From Liolophura sinensis (Eukaryota; Mollusca; Polyplacophora; Chitonida; Chitonidae), in NCBI RefSeq assembly GCF_032854445.1, contig NC_088301.1, positions 9,422,281-9,482,280 of the forward strand: a stretch of DNA of 60,000 nucleotides. The letters run 5' to 3'. A program made the position numbers and the translations under genes. This document shows positions 23,001 through 38,000 of this stretch, piece by piece. The stretch's first letter is position 1; the number at the start of each line of letters is the position of its first letter. The notes beneath the pieces were generated by a model that was not told where the DNA came from, made no database searches, and saw nothing but the letters and a program-made list of their open reading frames with translations.

Positions 23001-26000
23001 GTGATCTTTCCACTGTTCTTCATCTGAATGTTCAAGTTCACTTTCATGAATATATATAAGTTGAAATGATGAAGGAAAATTCCTTTGTTGCAGTATGAGT
23101 TTTCCACTGACCTTTTCCTCTATCCTCTCCAAGAGCTGGTATATGGACTGATGCTGGGAAGGCAAGGCACACACTAACCTCACCAGTTGTGACTGCATGG
23201 CTGACAAAACAACAAAAACATACAGATATCAGCACTCATGGAATTTCAAAACAGAAAGGAAACTCGAAAATAATTTATTTTGTACAGCAAAATGTACACG
23301 TATACGTTTAGATTTGATTTTCCTAAATGTAATGCCATATCATCCATCAGAAATTTTAAACATTTTGTAATTTTCTTTGTTATTCATTTCTATAAGGCAA
23401 ATGTACATACACAGGACATGAGAATGGACTGGCATTAACTATTCATTTTATATGTTAACTGACCTCTCTTGATAATATACATATTATAAACATAAAGGCA
23501 GAAAAACTACAGTACATGTACACAAACTTAAAAATTAAACTCACCTATTTCTTTTAAAATATCAATAATTGCTTTATATACCTGAAAAAAAAAGAGTCAG
23601 TGAAAAACTTTCCTTAAACAACCCTCTTACAGAATACTAGTGTGAAGTAAATAATTGTAAACAATTTTAGTAAACTCTTCACTATCAATGATACAAAAGT
23701 TAACAAATTCAATCATTTCTACCTGAAAGCATTTAAAATATTACTATGTGGCATCCAAATGTACATGTAAATAGAAAAATTGCAATGTGGAGCCAAATGC
23801 AAGCCAATGGCAAATGTGATGACGTGTCTGTAGTACTTCTAAATCTATGTACCGGCCCCGATAGCACAGTTGGTAGAGCGTTTGCTTCGAGAGGCGGTAA
23901 ATCCAGGGTCAGGTCAGACCTAAAACCTTGAAAGAGGAAGCTGTAACTTCCTTGCTTAGCATTCAGCAGGGATAGTGCAACAATTGGTTGACCCCTATCG
24001 GTATAATTGCTCGGGCGGGGCGGCTTACTTGCCTTCGGTAAGGCATCTCAGTGAAGCAGCACTAGATAAAAGAGCGGTGGAATTTAGTCCTGCAGCAAGG
24101 AGGCACACAGCATGCACTCTAAGGACTCCTTCATTGTCACATGACTGAAAAATCCTTAAGTACAAAGGTAAAGCCCAGGCCCTCATTCACTCACCCTAAA
24201 TCTATGATGATCTAATACATCTGTACAGAAAAAAAAACAGCAAATTCCTTATTTCTTACGGTTTCCTTGAAATACTGAAATTGAAAGATATACTCACAAC
24301 CTTATGTCTGGCTATTTCTAAGAAGGAATCCGCTTGTAGATATTGCTGTAAATAGAAGTTCAAATGTCGGATAATTAGTTGTGATTATTCCAACGTCTGC
24401 ATATAGCAGCGTGCCATTCTTAAGAATTCTTAAGTACGGCCAAAAACACCAATCACTCAAAAATCTAGTGACCAAGGGCTGTGAAATGGGTTTATTCCTC
24501 TGTTTCTAACTTCTCACAGTAAGAAAAAAAATCGTGCCAGCAAGAACAAAAAAAAAACAAAAAAACACATAGGCTGATCATTCCCTTTAAAATTTGTACA
24601 CAAGGATCATCATTCCGACAAAAATGTGAACTGATGTCAGTATGGTCAGCTCCGTCGATGATATTAATGTACAGATGTGATTACGAAGGCATCGTTTGTG
24701 GTTGTTCTGAAAAAGTATTGCATTTTAACCATCTGGAGAGCAGATAACAACCAGTGAACATGACTCGTCAATGTGTAAAACAACAACAACAACAGGCATA
24801 GAAACATATCTCTCTGAAAACAAAGAGGCTTTAGATGGCGAACTGCGACTGACATGAGTTAGTATGGCTGAGAGTGGCTCGCCTACAGCCGTTGAGACCC
24901 CGACTGAGTCCAATCCCTGTGACCTAAAGAAAAGTGATACCTCCGTTACCTGCAAGAATTCTGGACCAATAATCTGTGAACTTCTCTGCTACATGGTAGA
25001 TAAAATTGGCACTTTGCCAGTGAACACTGTGGTAAAATTATGTGGTTCAAGAAGCTAAAGACATTCTACTGAAATGTTGTGGCAATCTTATAACTGAAAA
25101 ATACCGAAAACGAACTGGCCCTAACAAAAAGGAATTGACCCTGCAGGACATTGCCAAAATTATTCAGGAGCTTGAACCTGAAGATGTCCCCTGTTTTGTT
25201 GCTCAAAAACTGAGTCAGCTGCCACCTGTAACTACCATCCATATCGATGTAGCCACAGTAATTCGTGAGCTCAGTAGCCGAGAGTTTCTGAAAAACGACG
25301 TCAGTAGCAAAATCGACCCCTTGAACCTGTCACAAGTAACAGTGAACAAAAAGACAAAATCTCGCAATAGTGCCAAACGAAATTAACGACTCAAACACGA
25401 AATGTGGCTATTCAACAACACCTACAAATGCATCACAGTCACCTAATCTGTCAATTGATCTAACTGCTGATGCCATTTTATGGCGAAAATGTTACCAATA
25501 TGAGCAATGCAGATCAGGCATAAGGAGGCGGTATAACCTAAGACCCCGTTAAGTCACCCAGTTGTCGACCTCAGACAACACCCAGGCGCTCTACGACGAC
25601 AGATAACACAGGATCGAGCAGCTCCTCGAGGGACTGCTCATTCATCTGAAGAACAAAACACAGCTCTGTATTCCACAGTTGTAACATTGAAAACCTCGAA
25701 GACTCAAGATGATGCTGGATTTACTGTTGTTGCTAGACAATCCATACTGCATGAGGCGGTACCTGCCCACGGAGTTATTTGTTACCCGACTGGATCCCAA
25801 CGCCCAGTGATATTAAGATGTATGTGTGCCAACAGTCTAATGCTGACAGAGACTGTGAACAACTACAAAGTTTGCTTCATATGCCTCATTCTGGATACTT
25901 GAGAGTGGCAAAAGCGGCAAAATCACTGCTCAGTTCATAATACTGACCTGAGGAAGTACTTGTGAGAAAGTATTTTAAATGATGTTCCAGAGATTCTTAC

Positions 26001-29000
26001 GTGGCCCATGAGTCTCGTGATTCACAAGGTAATGACATCGATCATAGGAATAGACACAACGTACCGGACTGGTGCCTTGATGACACCTATGGTCGTAATT
26101 AGACAGATAGATAACTCTGACACATTATCACAATTCAATAACTTACGCATTTCATCATACAACTGTTGATCGTTAAAGAGTTGTTTCTCTGAAATTAAGC
26201 ATATCTTTACGATATAAGTGATCTATGTCTTTTACAAGAGACATGGTTATTTAATTGTGAACAGCATATCCTGAATTCTATACATAATGATTTTCTCGAT
26301 TGCGGCATATCAGCAGCTGATGAAACCTCACTTGCCAAAAGCAGGCCATTTGGTGTCCTTGCTATACTCTGGGATAAATAATTAGCTAAGAATGTACATT
26401 TTGCTGACTATGGTGATAGTAGGCTAATACGAATTAACATTGTAACTGATACATCTACTCTGCTTGTCCTTTGTGTATATCTTCCAACTGATTGTCCAGG
26501 AATACGTGAACTGTTTTGTGACTACCTTGGCAAGATACACACCATCACAGAGGAAAGTGTTACTCCTAATTGTATGATTACTGATGACTTTAATTCTGAT
26601 CCACGGAAAAAAATTAGTAATATTTCCTTCTGTAGTGAAACAAACTTGATAATTTCTGACAATGTCAATCTACCACAAGAAACCTTTACTTACGTCAGTG
26701 ACGCTCACCTGTCAACGTCTTGACTGGGCCACTGCATTACGTCATTCAATGTTAATATATCCACTGAGTGTATCAAAGTCTTGTACGGTGTAATATCATC
26801 TGATCATGGGCCTATGTGCGTCTCTCTACATTGGGACGCATTACCTAGTTTGACAGATCCTCCTAAGTGTCACGCCTCACACAGTCATGTTTACACTGAC
26901 TGGGGTTTACTAAATGATCCTGACTGGCCTCTTTATTATGAGTCAGCTAGCAAGAAACTATGTCAATTATCACCCCCAGTACATATTCTTTTATGCAATG
27001 GTAGTGACTGTCTCAATAACATATGTATTATAGATAAATTTTATGACGGTATTGTGAATGCTCTGGTATCTGCTGCTTCTGAAACCTATAAATCTGTTTA
27101 TGTACTATAGAAAGAGCATGGCAGACCCCGCAACGGTTCCACTGCAGATAACATGCGACATGCTAAGGGACGCTTTAATTATGCTTTGCGTTTCTGTCGT
27201 CAATCAGAACAAACTATTCGCGCTGATAAAATGGCCAAGGCATTCTACCACAAGTCTCCAGAGGAGTTTTGGAGTGAAGTAGAACAACTACAAGTGTACT
27301 GCTCTCCCTAATCACACTGATGATGCTGAGGGAGAAACTTACATTGTGAATTTTTAGAAAAATAAATTGCAAACACAGTCCTGAATAGCATTTCATTGCA
27401 AAACCACAAAAGTAGCATTTTTAACACATTTTCTTCTTTTTGAAATGAAAACCGTACTTCCTGCTCATTTTGTTTGTACATCTCTCTCTCTGTGTATAAA
27501 TGCTATGTTGTTACAGGAGTGACCCAAGTACTTCTAATTAAGAATAAGTCTGGCAACATAAACAGTTCTGACAATTATACACCTATTGCTGTTGCCACAG
27601 TCTCCAAAACTGCTGAAAGTGTTATTTTGAAACAATGTGAATTGTTGTTATACAGTTCAGATTTGCAAATTGGATTTGAAAAGAGACATTCAACAGATCT
27701 GTGTATCTATGTTTTAAAGGAAGTAATTAATCTGTACAGAAATGGCGGTAGTCCAGTTTTTGTTTGTTTTTTGTTTGCCAGCAAGGCAATTTTTGGACTT
27801 AAGAAACTGATTGATACAGGTATCCCTCTATGTATCGTGTACCTGCTGTGTGTTTGGTTTCATATTCAGTCCTTTGCGGTCTAATGGGGATCATCTATGT
27901 CCAGTCCCCTAACTGTTTCTAATGGTGTGCGGCAAGGGGGGATTATATCACCTATATTGTTTTCTGTTTATTTACATGATCTTGATGTATCTTGATGAGT
28001 GAGGCCGGTGTGGGATGTAACGTAGCCGGTCTATTTATTAACCACCTACTTTATGCTGATGACTTACGTCTGCTGTGTCCATCTGCTAAATCTCTTCAAC
28101 AATTACTTGATACTTGTTCTGATTATTCAGTCTCACATAATATAATTTATAATTGTAAGAAAACCGTATGTATGGTGGTTACTCGAGTTAGAGAGCTATC
28201 CACCAACTTAAACAAGCCTGTTACACATTCAAACTGAGAGTTCATCAAGACTATGGCCACACACACATAAGTCAAAAACTATTAGTTTGCGATAATTACT
28301 GTTCATGTGGTAAACTTTAACAATCAAATCTTTCCAACACTTACATTGTATGTACTTCTCAGCAACTGCTGGCCCTGGTAGAATTTTAATTGCAAAATGA
28401 CTTGATGCCATCACGCAGACAAAAGACATCACCTACTGGACAGATTACCCGTGAGATCCAATACTCACGTGAATGTTTCGCAGTGATTGGCCAAATGAGT
28501 TTTAAAACACAAACACACTCGCAACTAGCTCATCTGTCCAACTTTTTCGATCTTTTTCAGAATTATATCCGAATGTTAATCACATAGCAAATGTAATTAA
28601 GAGCCCATTCCACAAAATTCTTCGAAAAAATTTGAATGATAAATTTGTTGGCATTCACACTGATGAGGGAGATCAACTATTCAGCAAGGACCCAAGGGGT
28701 CAAGGTCAAATGGCATATCTGCCATCTGATAACTTACACATTACCGGTAGTGGTATTCTGCGGCTATTTTCAGGACTACTTAAGCGCTCCATAGCCGCAA
28801 GGTAAGTCTAAATACATTAAGGAGCTTTTAAATAGACGCGTTCAGGTCACTTCACAAAATCAAGTAAATCTTTTCCCTACATATGCTACCACAGGCAAAG
28901 GAAGCCAACATTTCACCATAACAAACGGCCTATATCATTAAGCAAACTGACACGGCGTACTTGGTTGAAACTACTTGCAGCAATTTTTTCACACTTTTTC

Positions 29001-32000
29001 ACACCTCTATAATGGGTCTCTGTTAATTCCCACCAATAGACCCATAAAAAAATAAATAAATCATGTAAGGAGTAAGCAAGATGATAATCATGCACAAAAT
29101 CACAGGCTGTCTACACTCAAAAATTGTACAGGTTGATCAGAGAAGTTTATCAACACCTGCTAGTGATAATAAGTGCTATGCCTGTTTCAAACAAAACCTG
29201 CTACACCTCAATAATCATGTGGAAAGAGAAAGTACCTCTATAAATGGGATGAGGGCCGAGCTTTCCAAAATGTTGAACATGTCTTCCACGGGGTCCACAC
29301 TCGTGCTCACTTCCATAGCTGCATCCCCTTGCCCTGCCCTGACTGGGCGGGGCTTAAGTTGAGGGGCGTGGTGTGCATATAGGATGCGCAAGTTCTGCAA
29401 TATCTGATGCAAGACAGCCTCAATCTGAAACACAGAAAGTACAGACAGAGCTCTCCTTGTCAAAATTTAGGAGGGTTGTATTATTTATGTATTTACTTGA
29501 TAGTTGCTGAATGCCATACTACAGAATTTTGCACTTATACGATTGCAGTCAGTTTTATAAACGGGGGAAATTAGAGTGGCCACAGTATGCTACTACTGTA
29601 ATTCTTTAATTATACTTTTCATGAATCCCTAAAATTGGCCAATCCAACCAGTGCAGTTTTGTCTCAAAAATCTAATTATACATGCCCATAAATTGTGCTG
29701 AAAATGGCTATTTAATATGCAAAAAAGTTGAGGAATTAGAGTAATTCCATATACTTTCATATATTTATTCCATATAATTCCATTCCAACATAATGTTGGC
29801 GGAAGACAAGTGGTTTTTTTGGAACATTATATACTTCATTTTAGGGTTTTCTTTGCATTTAATGAACAGAACGGCCAGTATTAGGATGGTACTTCCTTGT
29901 AACTTCAACATGTGATTGTAACACTGAAGTAAAAACATTCAACAAGTAAGCTTTTCATTTTACACCTTACAGGTGTATTCACAGACTTCTACAATACATG
30001 AACATATGATTTACCTGTTTATCCTTCTCTATCTGAGCTGCTAGGTAGGCGTTGATATCCCATTCTGAAATGTGACACATACTGACAGGTCAATCATCTT
30101 AATTCATTACATTCTATTCTTTTACACTTGCATATATGTGATGTAAATGGCAAAAATTTTGTCCATGACTGAGTTGCACAGTTTTCCTCATTCTGACAGT
30201 TCTATTTATCTTGAAAAAGGTGTTTTGAGGTCTGTTTGGACAGCTGGAACAAGGCATTCAGACAATATCATTAGTTCGCCTGATTGAGCAATTTGTAACA
30301 CTGCATAATGTACAATTCAGTTGATATGTTCAAATTTAGCGATGAACAAAACAACAAAAAACGCTTTGTACATAATGACTTTTCAGAAGAGACTTCTCCC
30401 ATCATCAGATGTAATGTCAAACTGCGAAGTGGTAATAATGTGACAAATGACCAAAAACACATAAAAGTCTGCAACTGAGTTATAGTCACATGAGTGAAAC
30501 AATAACACATGTTCAAATCTTGGAGGAATATTTCTCCCAGGTTCAAATCTGGGAGGAATATAGCAGGGAGTGGCAATAGCAGAGTCAGTCGGCTTATCCT
30601 TTCTTCCCATGTGTGCCTCGGCTATTGATATGGTAATAACCTTAGTGTAAATACGGAGGGTGACCCAGAAATAGCTGACCTGCGCACCTACATAAAATCG
30701 CTGTTTGTACTTCCGCTACCCACAGCAACATTTGACCAAACTAAAACGATTTCAACTTGCACTTCATTCAACGGATTCTCTCTCATGCAGATTATATTCC
30801 TCCCAGGTTCAAATATTGACCTTCAAACCCAAATAAAGTCGTAAGAATGACTGACACTGTCATAAGGTATTATTCTTTAATTAGAGGTCTTTGATATGCA
30901 AATCATGAACTGGACTTGGCAATTCATGTACTTCAACTGCAACCATGTGAATAGCTGAGCTATAGTATGCGGTAAACAACTTCCTTGGTGTTTGATAGGC
31001 AAAGCGTATCGGCAATGGGTGGCCACTGCAACCCTACGACTGGCCAAGAACTTAACCAAACTGGACACAGCCACTGCCCCCCAACATTACATGTATCTGA
31101 TTCCCATCTCACAATACTTCTATATATTATGGGCCACATAGTACTAAAAATAACCCACGGTCTACATACCATGTATGAAGATACTTCTGACAATTCATGA
31201 CTGAGACATCCATTTGTGACAATCCAAGTAACTTCTCTCATTACCATGGCAACCATGGCAACCTTGGCATATACATGGGAAAGTCAGTGTAAGGTATGGA
31301 GAGACAGTGTGGACTGAGCTAGCCTTAAAAAAAAGATTTAGATTATGAGAAAAGTATGAAAGACATGAGAAACAAACCTGGTCTTTGATTGTGCCCAAAA
31401 CCAACACCAGCTGCCCAATATTCAACCTTAGATTCCTTTAGATTCCTCTTGATCTGAAAGCAGCAAAACAATTACAAAAATGTAACTCACAAAAAAAAAG
31501 TTACTTTCAGCTTTGCTATTTATTGTTGTTGATTAATACCTAGTATTTTATGGTAACTGACCTAAAATTTTTGTCCCAAGAGTGTATTTGTAAAGGCTAA
31601 TAATGTCTTTTAAAGGCAAATAATTGCTACAAAATATTGGTATTTTGGTGCTTAAGTTTACATTTTTCCAGTAGGTATCATCCTACCTTCCAAACAAACC
31701 TAAAAACACCTTTCCAAAATTATTAAAATGTGCAACAGTCATGGGCAAAACTTTAAAAACTTTGGGTCATTTACATAAGGAATTTTTAGCTCACATTTAA
31801 TAGGCTATTCCAAAACTGAATAAATATAGTTGTATATGTAGTTCCCAAAAGCACACAAATCAGGAGGCAGATGTTTGAATTAAGCTGCGAGTCGAGACTT
31901 CAGCCCAACAGTCTGTCCTACAACGTACCTTGGGTGGTGACATGGGCTTTAAGTCTGACAGTGCATCTGCATCCATCTGATATCTGAGATTGGCTCGTGG

Positions 32001-35000
32001 GTTCACCTCACTCACCTGGGAACAGAAAGTGAAAGTGAAAGTTAGTCCAAGATAAAGGGGAGTGAAGCAATACATTACAGAAATAGTCAAGGTGTAATCT
32101 GCAGTTGCAACAGAAATATCCCTAAATGACCATTAACTTGCCCATTTTCCCTGATTTTGAGAGTTCTGCTGATTTTAGAAAGGTGTTTTGAGGTTTGCTT
32201 GGAACATGCTTGGATAATATTTTACTGGAAAATTGTAAGTTTAAGCACCAAAAATAACATTTTGTAACATTTATTTGCCTCTAAAAATGCACTTTTGTGG
32301 ACGAAATTTTAGGTCAACTATGGTATGTTTCAAAAACCCAGTTAAACAGATTATGCTATTAAGAGTGTTTGTGAAATTTTCAACATGGATGGATGTACTT
32401 TAGGGTTGGAGCTACATATACACGCCTTACCTCTCAGCCACGACTGACTCCATGTCATGTAACCACTTGAAACCTCATCAAAAATAGATCTTCACATTTT
32501 TCTATCTTCTATTTATTTATTTATCTATTTGGTTGGTGCTTAAAAATATTTCACTTATGTGATGTCGGCCAGCATTATGGTGGGGTGAAACCAGACAGAG
32601 CCGGGGGCAAACCCATGACCATCTAATTTATACATATGTACACAAACAATTAATCCATGTAGTGAAATGGTACATGCAGAACATCTTAATTTAGCTCAAA
32701 TGTTGAAGATTTGGGAAAGGTGGGATTTGAACTTATTGTACTGTACCTGTAAACTGGCCTGGGCCATTGACAATATCTACTTGACGAACCCACCAATCAT
32801 TAACACGTAATAGCAATCCCCTTAAGTAAGAACTGTTATGAAAAAACTGATTTATTAATCTGATGTCCTTACCAGGGCTAATCTCAGTAGATGATGCTCC
32901 ATCCCAACGTAGGACCCCTGGGGATACTTCTTTGGGTCATTTCTTTCACTGTTCATTTCCAACCTGAAACAGCATTTGTTATACATGTACATCAGTGGCG
33001 TATGGAACGACAAAGCTGTCTCCAAGAATGACTTTCCAAGAGGGCACATGTCAATGTACATGCGCACGGTACTCAACAGTTCCAAAAAGACTTCAGTACC
33101 TAATGAATTTTTTTCTTGGAATATATTGGTATATATCAGCGTCAAAATAAATAATGATGAGGAGGAATAACATGCAAACCCAGTATAATGTGCCACGCAT
33201 TCCCACAATACCCTAAACTTTCGTGCCTCTTGTAAGATATCAGCATAAAAAAAATAGAGCTAATTAAAATTATCCATAATTGTATTTCTATATACACAAA
33301 TGATCAAAATTTCATTTTGGCGTGGATGTCACCACGATCCCTAAGGCATAATTCACCCTGAAATATACAACAGTATAACCCCATGTCTATCACATTCAGA
33401 GTTATTTTTATACTGGTTTGTATCAAACTGGTCTGTGATAAATCTAAGTTATAAGACACATGTAGGAGATGTAACAGCACAAAGGGACATCACTCTGTTG
33501 TCGACATGTCATGGCTCACAAACCTATACTATTACTTCCATACACACCTTGCCCACTGCTGCAGGAAATGTTTGACATCATGAATAACAGATCTCATGTC
33601 CTTGGTGGGGCTCCAGTAAGACAGTTTCAGCATCTCCATGTTTGTTACTCGCTGCATGAGGGCGCCCTAAGGTGGGGGTGAAGGGATAAAGAATATATAT
33701 TTACTTATTCAATGAATTAGCGTTGTAAACAGTACAGGTACTCAAGAACGTTGCACTCCTACAAAGGGCAGCATTGTTGAGAGGCTGTTTTATGATTGTT
33801 CTGCCCTACAACATCTACCCATTCCGCCACGGACCCCTACCCCCCCCCCCCCCCAAACCCCCAATATATAACTTACCACAAACAGGTAACAGTTTACACG
33901 ACAGTCATATTTCCTAAGATGGATCACAAATAATGATAATTAAATGGCAACTTGAATAAAACGGCATTTTTAAACACTTCATCATTCACATCAATGCAGA
34001 ATAGATACAGTAGCTCTGCATTTACTAACTTAATTGCCGTTCGACAGGCTATACTCAACAATTTTTGACTTATCCCATGTTAGCCAGTTTATAAGTGAAG
34101 AAACAGGGAGTCCAACATAAACTACCAATGATTGGTGAGTTGCTGACAAACTCCATCACAGCTGACCAATGTCATATTGGTGGAAGGCAAGTCGTGTTCT
34201 GCAAACTCCATCACACCTGACCAATGTCATATTGGTGGAAGGCATGTGGTGTTCAGCAAACTCCATCACACCTGACAAATGTCATTTTGGTGGAAGGCAA
34301 GTGGTGTTCAGCAAACTTCATGTAAAACTGTACAAGTGAGCATGGTCAACTGTTAAAGATTGCCACCAAGGTCTCGCTGTTTTCAACATCCTAATGCAAA
34401 ATGAGGTCGCTTTACGGTATAGTAGCCGTAACCTATCTTTACGCTACTAACCTATCTTATAACATTACAGTATTCGTGTCAAACCACTGACAGAAAAATA
34501 GAGTTAATTTTGCAACCATGGGAACCCAAATGTTAAAATTGCAGAGTTTTTTTTTTCACCCTTCCATGCCATAAAGTGATGACATCAAATCTCAAAGATA
34601 TGTCACTTAGTTGTTGAAACGCCATATCTTGAAAACTGCGTATTAGGGGAATCTAGAAACTTCCCTGCATGAAAATTAATACAACTGCAACTTTCTATGG
34701 AAGTCGAGTGAAATTTTCTGCATTTATTTATTACATCATAATTACCTAAGTATTAGCACTACATGTAGCTAGACATTTCTATTCCATCAATTTTGCCTGG
34801 TGCTTTGTACCCACCTGTAATCTGGGCCGGATGACCTTGACCAATGGTGGGGAAAAATGGGTACAGATCAATGTCAAATGTCTGAAAAATCAACAAAATC
34901 ATCTCAGTGTATGACAAGCAATCTTCTGCTGCATAAGTATCAATGACACAGTGCTGAGTTGTACAAATATGTTTTAAAGTTAACACAATCTTCAGTTGTA

Positions 35001-38000
35001 TAACATATCAATTGCACAGTCTGTACTAACTTGTAGAAATATATCAACACCATCTTCAGTTGTAAAAATATTAATAACACAGTTTTCTGTTGAAGATATA
35101 TCAATAACATAGTCTTCTGTTGGAAAAGTATTAACACAGTTTTCTATTTTAAAAGCACATGTACAGTATCAGAACCAAAATCTTAATCATATGTAAAGTA
35201 TCAGAAACCACACTATGTTCGGTTGAAGAAATACCTACTTCACACAAAGAACAATATTTATCCTACATCAACATAAGTAGTCTCAAAAGCTTCTATAAAT
35301 CTTCAACCTTTTTAAACTAAAACATGTTTTCAGCGAAATTTATGCATATGATTATCATGAAAATAACGCTAAACATGTCAGTAAAGAGGCAAGCTACATA
35401 AAACTATGCAAGTCCTTTTGGTATGCCCCACAGTTCTCTCAGAAAATATCAGTTGTAAAGGCGGTTAAAAAGGTTGAAGAAGTAGTCAAAAGATATAATT
35501 ACTTTCGTGATGAGTCAGAGAGTATAAAATGTAACCCTCTGGATAGATAATGATATCAACAAAATGTAACCAACTGGATAGACAATGATATCAACATAAA
35601 ATGTAACCCTCTGCATAGATAATGATATCAGCATAAAATGTACCCCTCTGGATAGAGAATGATATCAACATAAAATGTAACCTTCTGAACAGATAATGTT
35701 ATCAACATAAAATGTATCCTCTGGATAGATAATGATATCAACATAAAATGTAACCCCTGGACAGATAATGATATTAGCATAAAATGTACCCTCTGGATAG
35801 ATAATGACATCAGCATAAACGTAACCCTCTGGACAGATCATGATATCAACATAAAATGTAACCCTCTGGATTGATAATGATATCAGCATAAAATGTAACC
35901 CTCTGGACAGATAATGTTATCAACATGAAATGTAACCCTCTGGACAGATAATGTTATCAACATAAAATGTAACCCTCTGGACAGATAATGTTATCAACAT
36001 AAAATGCAACCCTCTGGATAGATAATGATATGAACATGAAATGTAACCCTCAGGATAGATAATAATATCACCATAAAGTGTTCGGACCTATGGATATCTG
36101 TTTGCTAATGAAAAACTCTTATAACCACAATTGTCATTTCCACATAAATTTCAGAAATTCTGTAAAACATTTGAAACTTAAAAAGCATACTCACCAACTC
36201 CAGTTCAATATAATTGTAACCATATTTTGTCTCTATTTCCTTCAAGTCATTATCAACATCACTGAAAATGGAACATTATATATACATGTACACTTTATTT
36301 CATACAAGTACTTGCACGTATATATGTTCGTACACAACTGTACAAATATGATTTGATATCTGAACTATTATTAGGTGATTCATTTACATATTTGTGATAT
36401 AACACCATATTCAGGGGTTAATTTTTCACTCAAATAAACTTGGAATCAGTCTGACAGGTGGAAGAATGGAGTGCACAAGGCAAACCACCGATCCTTGGCA
36501 AGTTATAAGCTTTGCTGAGATTGAGCCAACTAATGCGACACCCTCGACTCCTAGACACAAACGGCCAGAAAACTGGCGACATTTATTTTACCTGTTTGGC
36601 TCAAAATTAAACAGCTTCACTTTCCACATGTAGATGTTGTCATCTACGGGTTCTGCTGAGAAGCCTTTGTCCTGCAGGTATTAAAGAATCAAGACAATCA
36701 AAACATTGCAACAGCAATTGACTTTTCAGTCACTGCGCTGAAAATTAATAAATGATTATAAAATACCTCACTGGTTCACATGGTTCATACACTTTTCACA
36801 CATTAAACATTCAAGGTCTTTTCAAAGTCAATACTTTGTTTAACTAGCTGTATGAGCGCAAATATACTACAGTGTTATTTTATACTGATGTCTCTTTATG
36901 TTTGTTTTTTAATGTCTATTATGTCTATTATGTATGGCATCCACTTGTTTTCTGTTTCACTGGCTAGTTTAACACTTATACGCATCAAGTGCACAATTTG
37001 GATGCAATCCTTCACTTTTGAATATTAAAAACATGTATTATATATGTTCAGAACTACTATTTTCACAAAGGGATTTTGTAACATGCCAGGTGACCACATA
37101 CAATGGTCTATTATTTATTTTAAATAAATCCAAGAGAATTCTTTTCATTGTAAATCATAAGTAAAGAGAATAAAAGAATAAATACAAGAAGAATGGCATT
37201 AAAATCACTTGAATATAAAAATACATGTACTTTGAAGTTTACCCTAGTGTATGTTAGTTTGTCTGTCAAAAAACAAAGTTAATCTTTAGGCCATTTTTCT
37301 GTCACCCAGCCCAAGCCAGCAGGGATCCAGTATCATCATTCCATTTTGGAAAGAGGTTTATTCAAATTGTGAACTTGATTTGCATATGGCACTGATTTTA
37401 TAACATATTTATTATCGTTTCAAGAGACACCTTAAAGTGTCTGTCAAAATATAGCATACCCAAGACAGCAGCCTATTTATACCTCCTGTGCTTCTCAGGC
37501 AAAGCTTAATTTATGAACTTCAGGATCATTGACTTATCTTTCCTCTATATTTTATGAAAGGTATGTATTCTTGCTATTATTTATTCATTCAGTTTCAAAC
37601 AAAAATAAGACAGTTGAAAAATTGACCTCTGTGTTACATATTGCAACACTTCAGCATATTTTCAGTCACATACACAATGTAACAGGACTGGTAAAAACAA
37701 CATCCGTGTGCATATTTGGTTTTACAATCACAACCCAATGATAGCCGAAACTTCGCACAACAATCTATGCAATCACATTGTAACAGGACTGGTAAAAACA
37801 ACATCCGTGTGCATATTTGGTTTTACAATCACAACCCAATGACAGCCGAAACTTTGCACAACAATCTATGCAATCTATATCATAATGATTTTTACATTCT
37901 GGGTCGGATTTCAAGAAACTCTCTTAATCAATTTTTCATACATTTTTCCATAAATGACATTACCTTATGGGGCTATAACCTAGATGAAGTCTTTTACGGA

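Larger units (their letters stand above)
24860..28240 (+). mobile_element. Decayed LINE (CR1/jockey-type) inserted antisense in an E2-gene intron
   Basis: An ORF1-like region (24864 onward), an AP-type endonuclease region (about 26200-26850) and a reverse transcriptase region (about 27500-28237) follow in the right order on the plus strand, broken by frameshifts and stops. The element fills much of the intron between exons 18 and 19. No intact ORF remains, so it cannot move by itself. Confidence 0.82.

Noticed and set aside
23854-23940. Possible tRNA genes (also at 46775, 57306 and others)
   Set aside because: The A and B boxes are recognisable, but acceptor stems do not pair and each is followed by a conserved SINE body.
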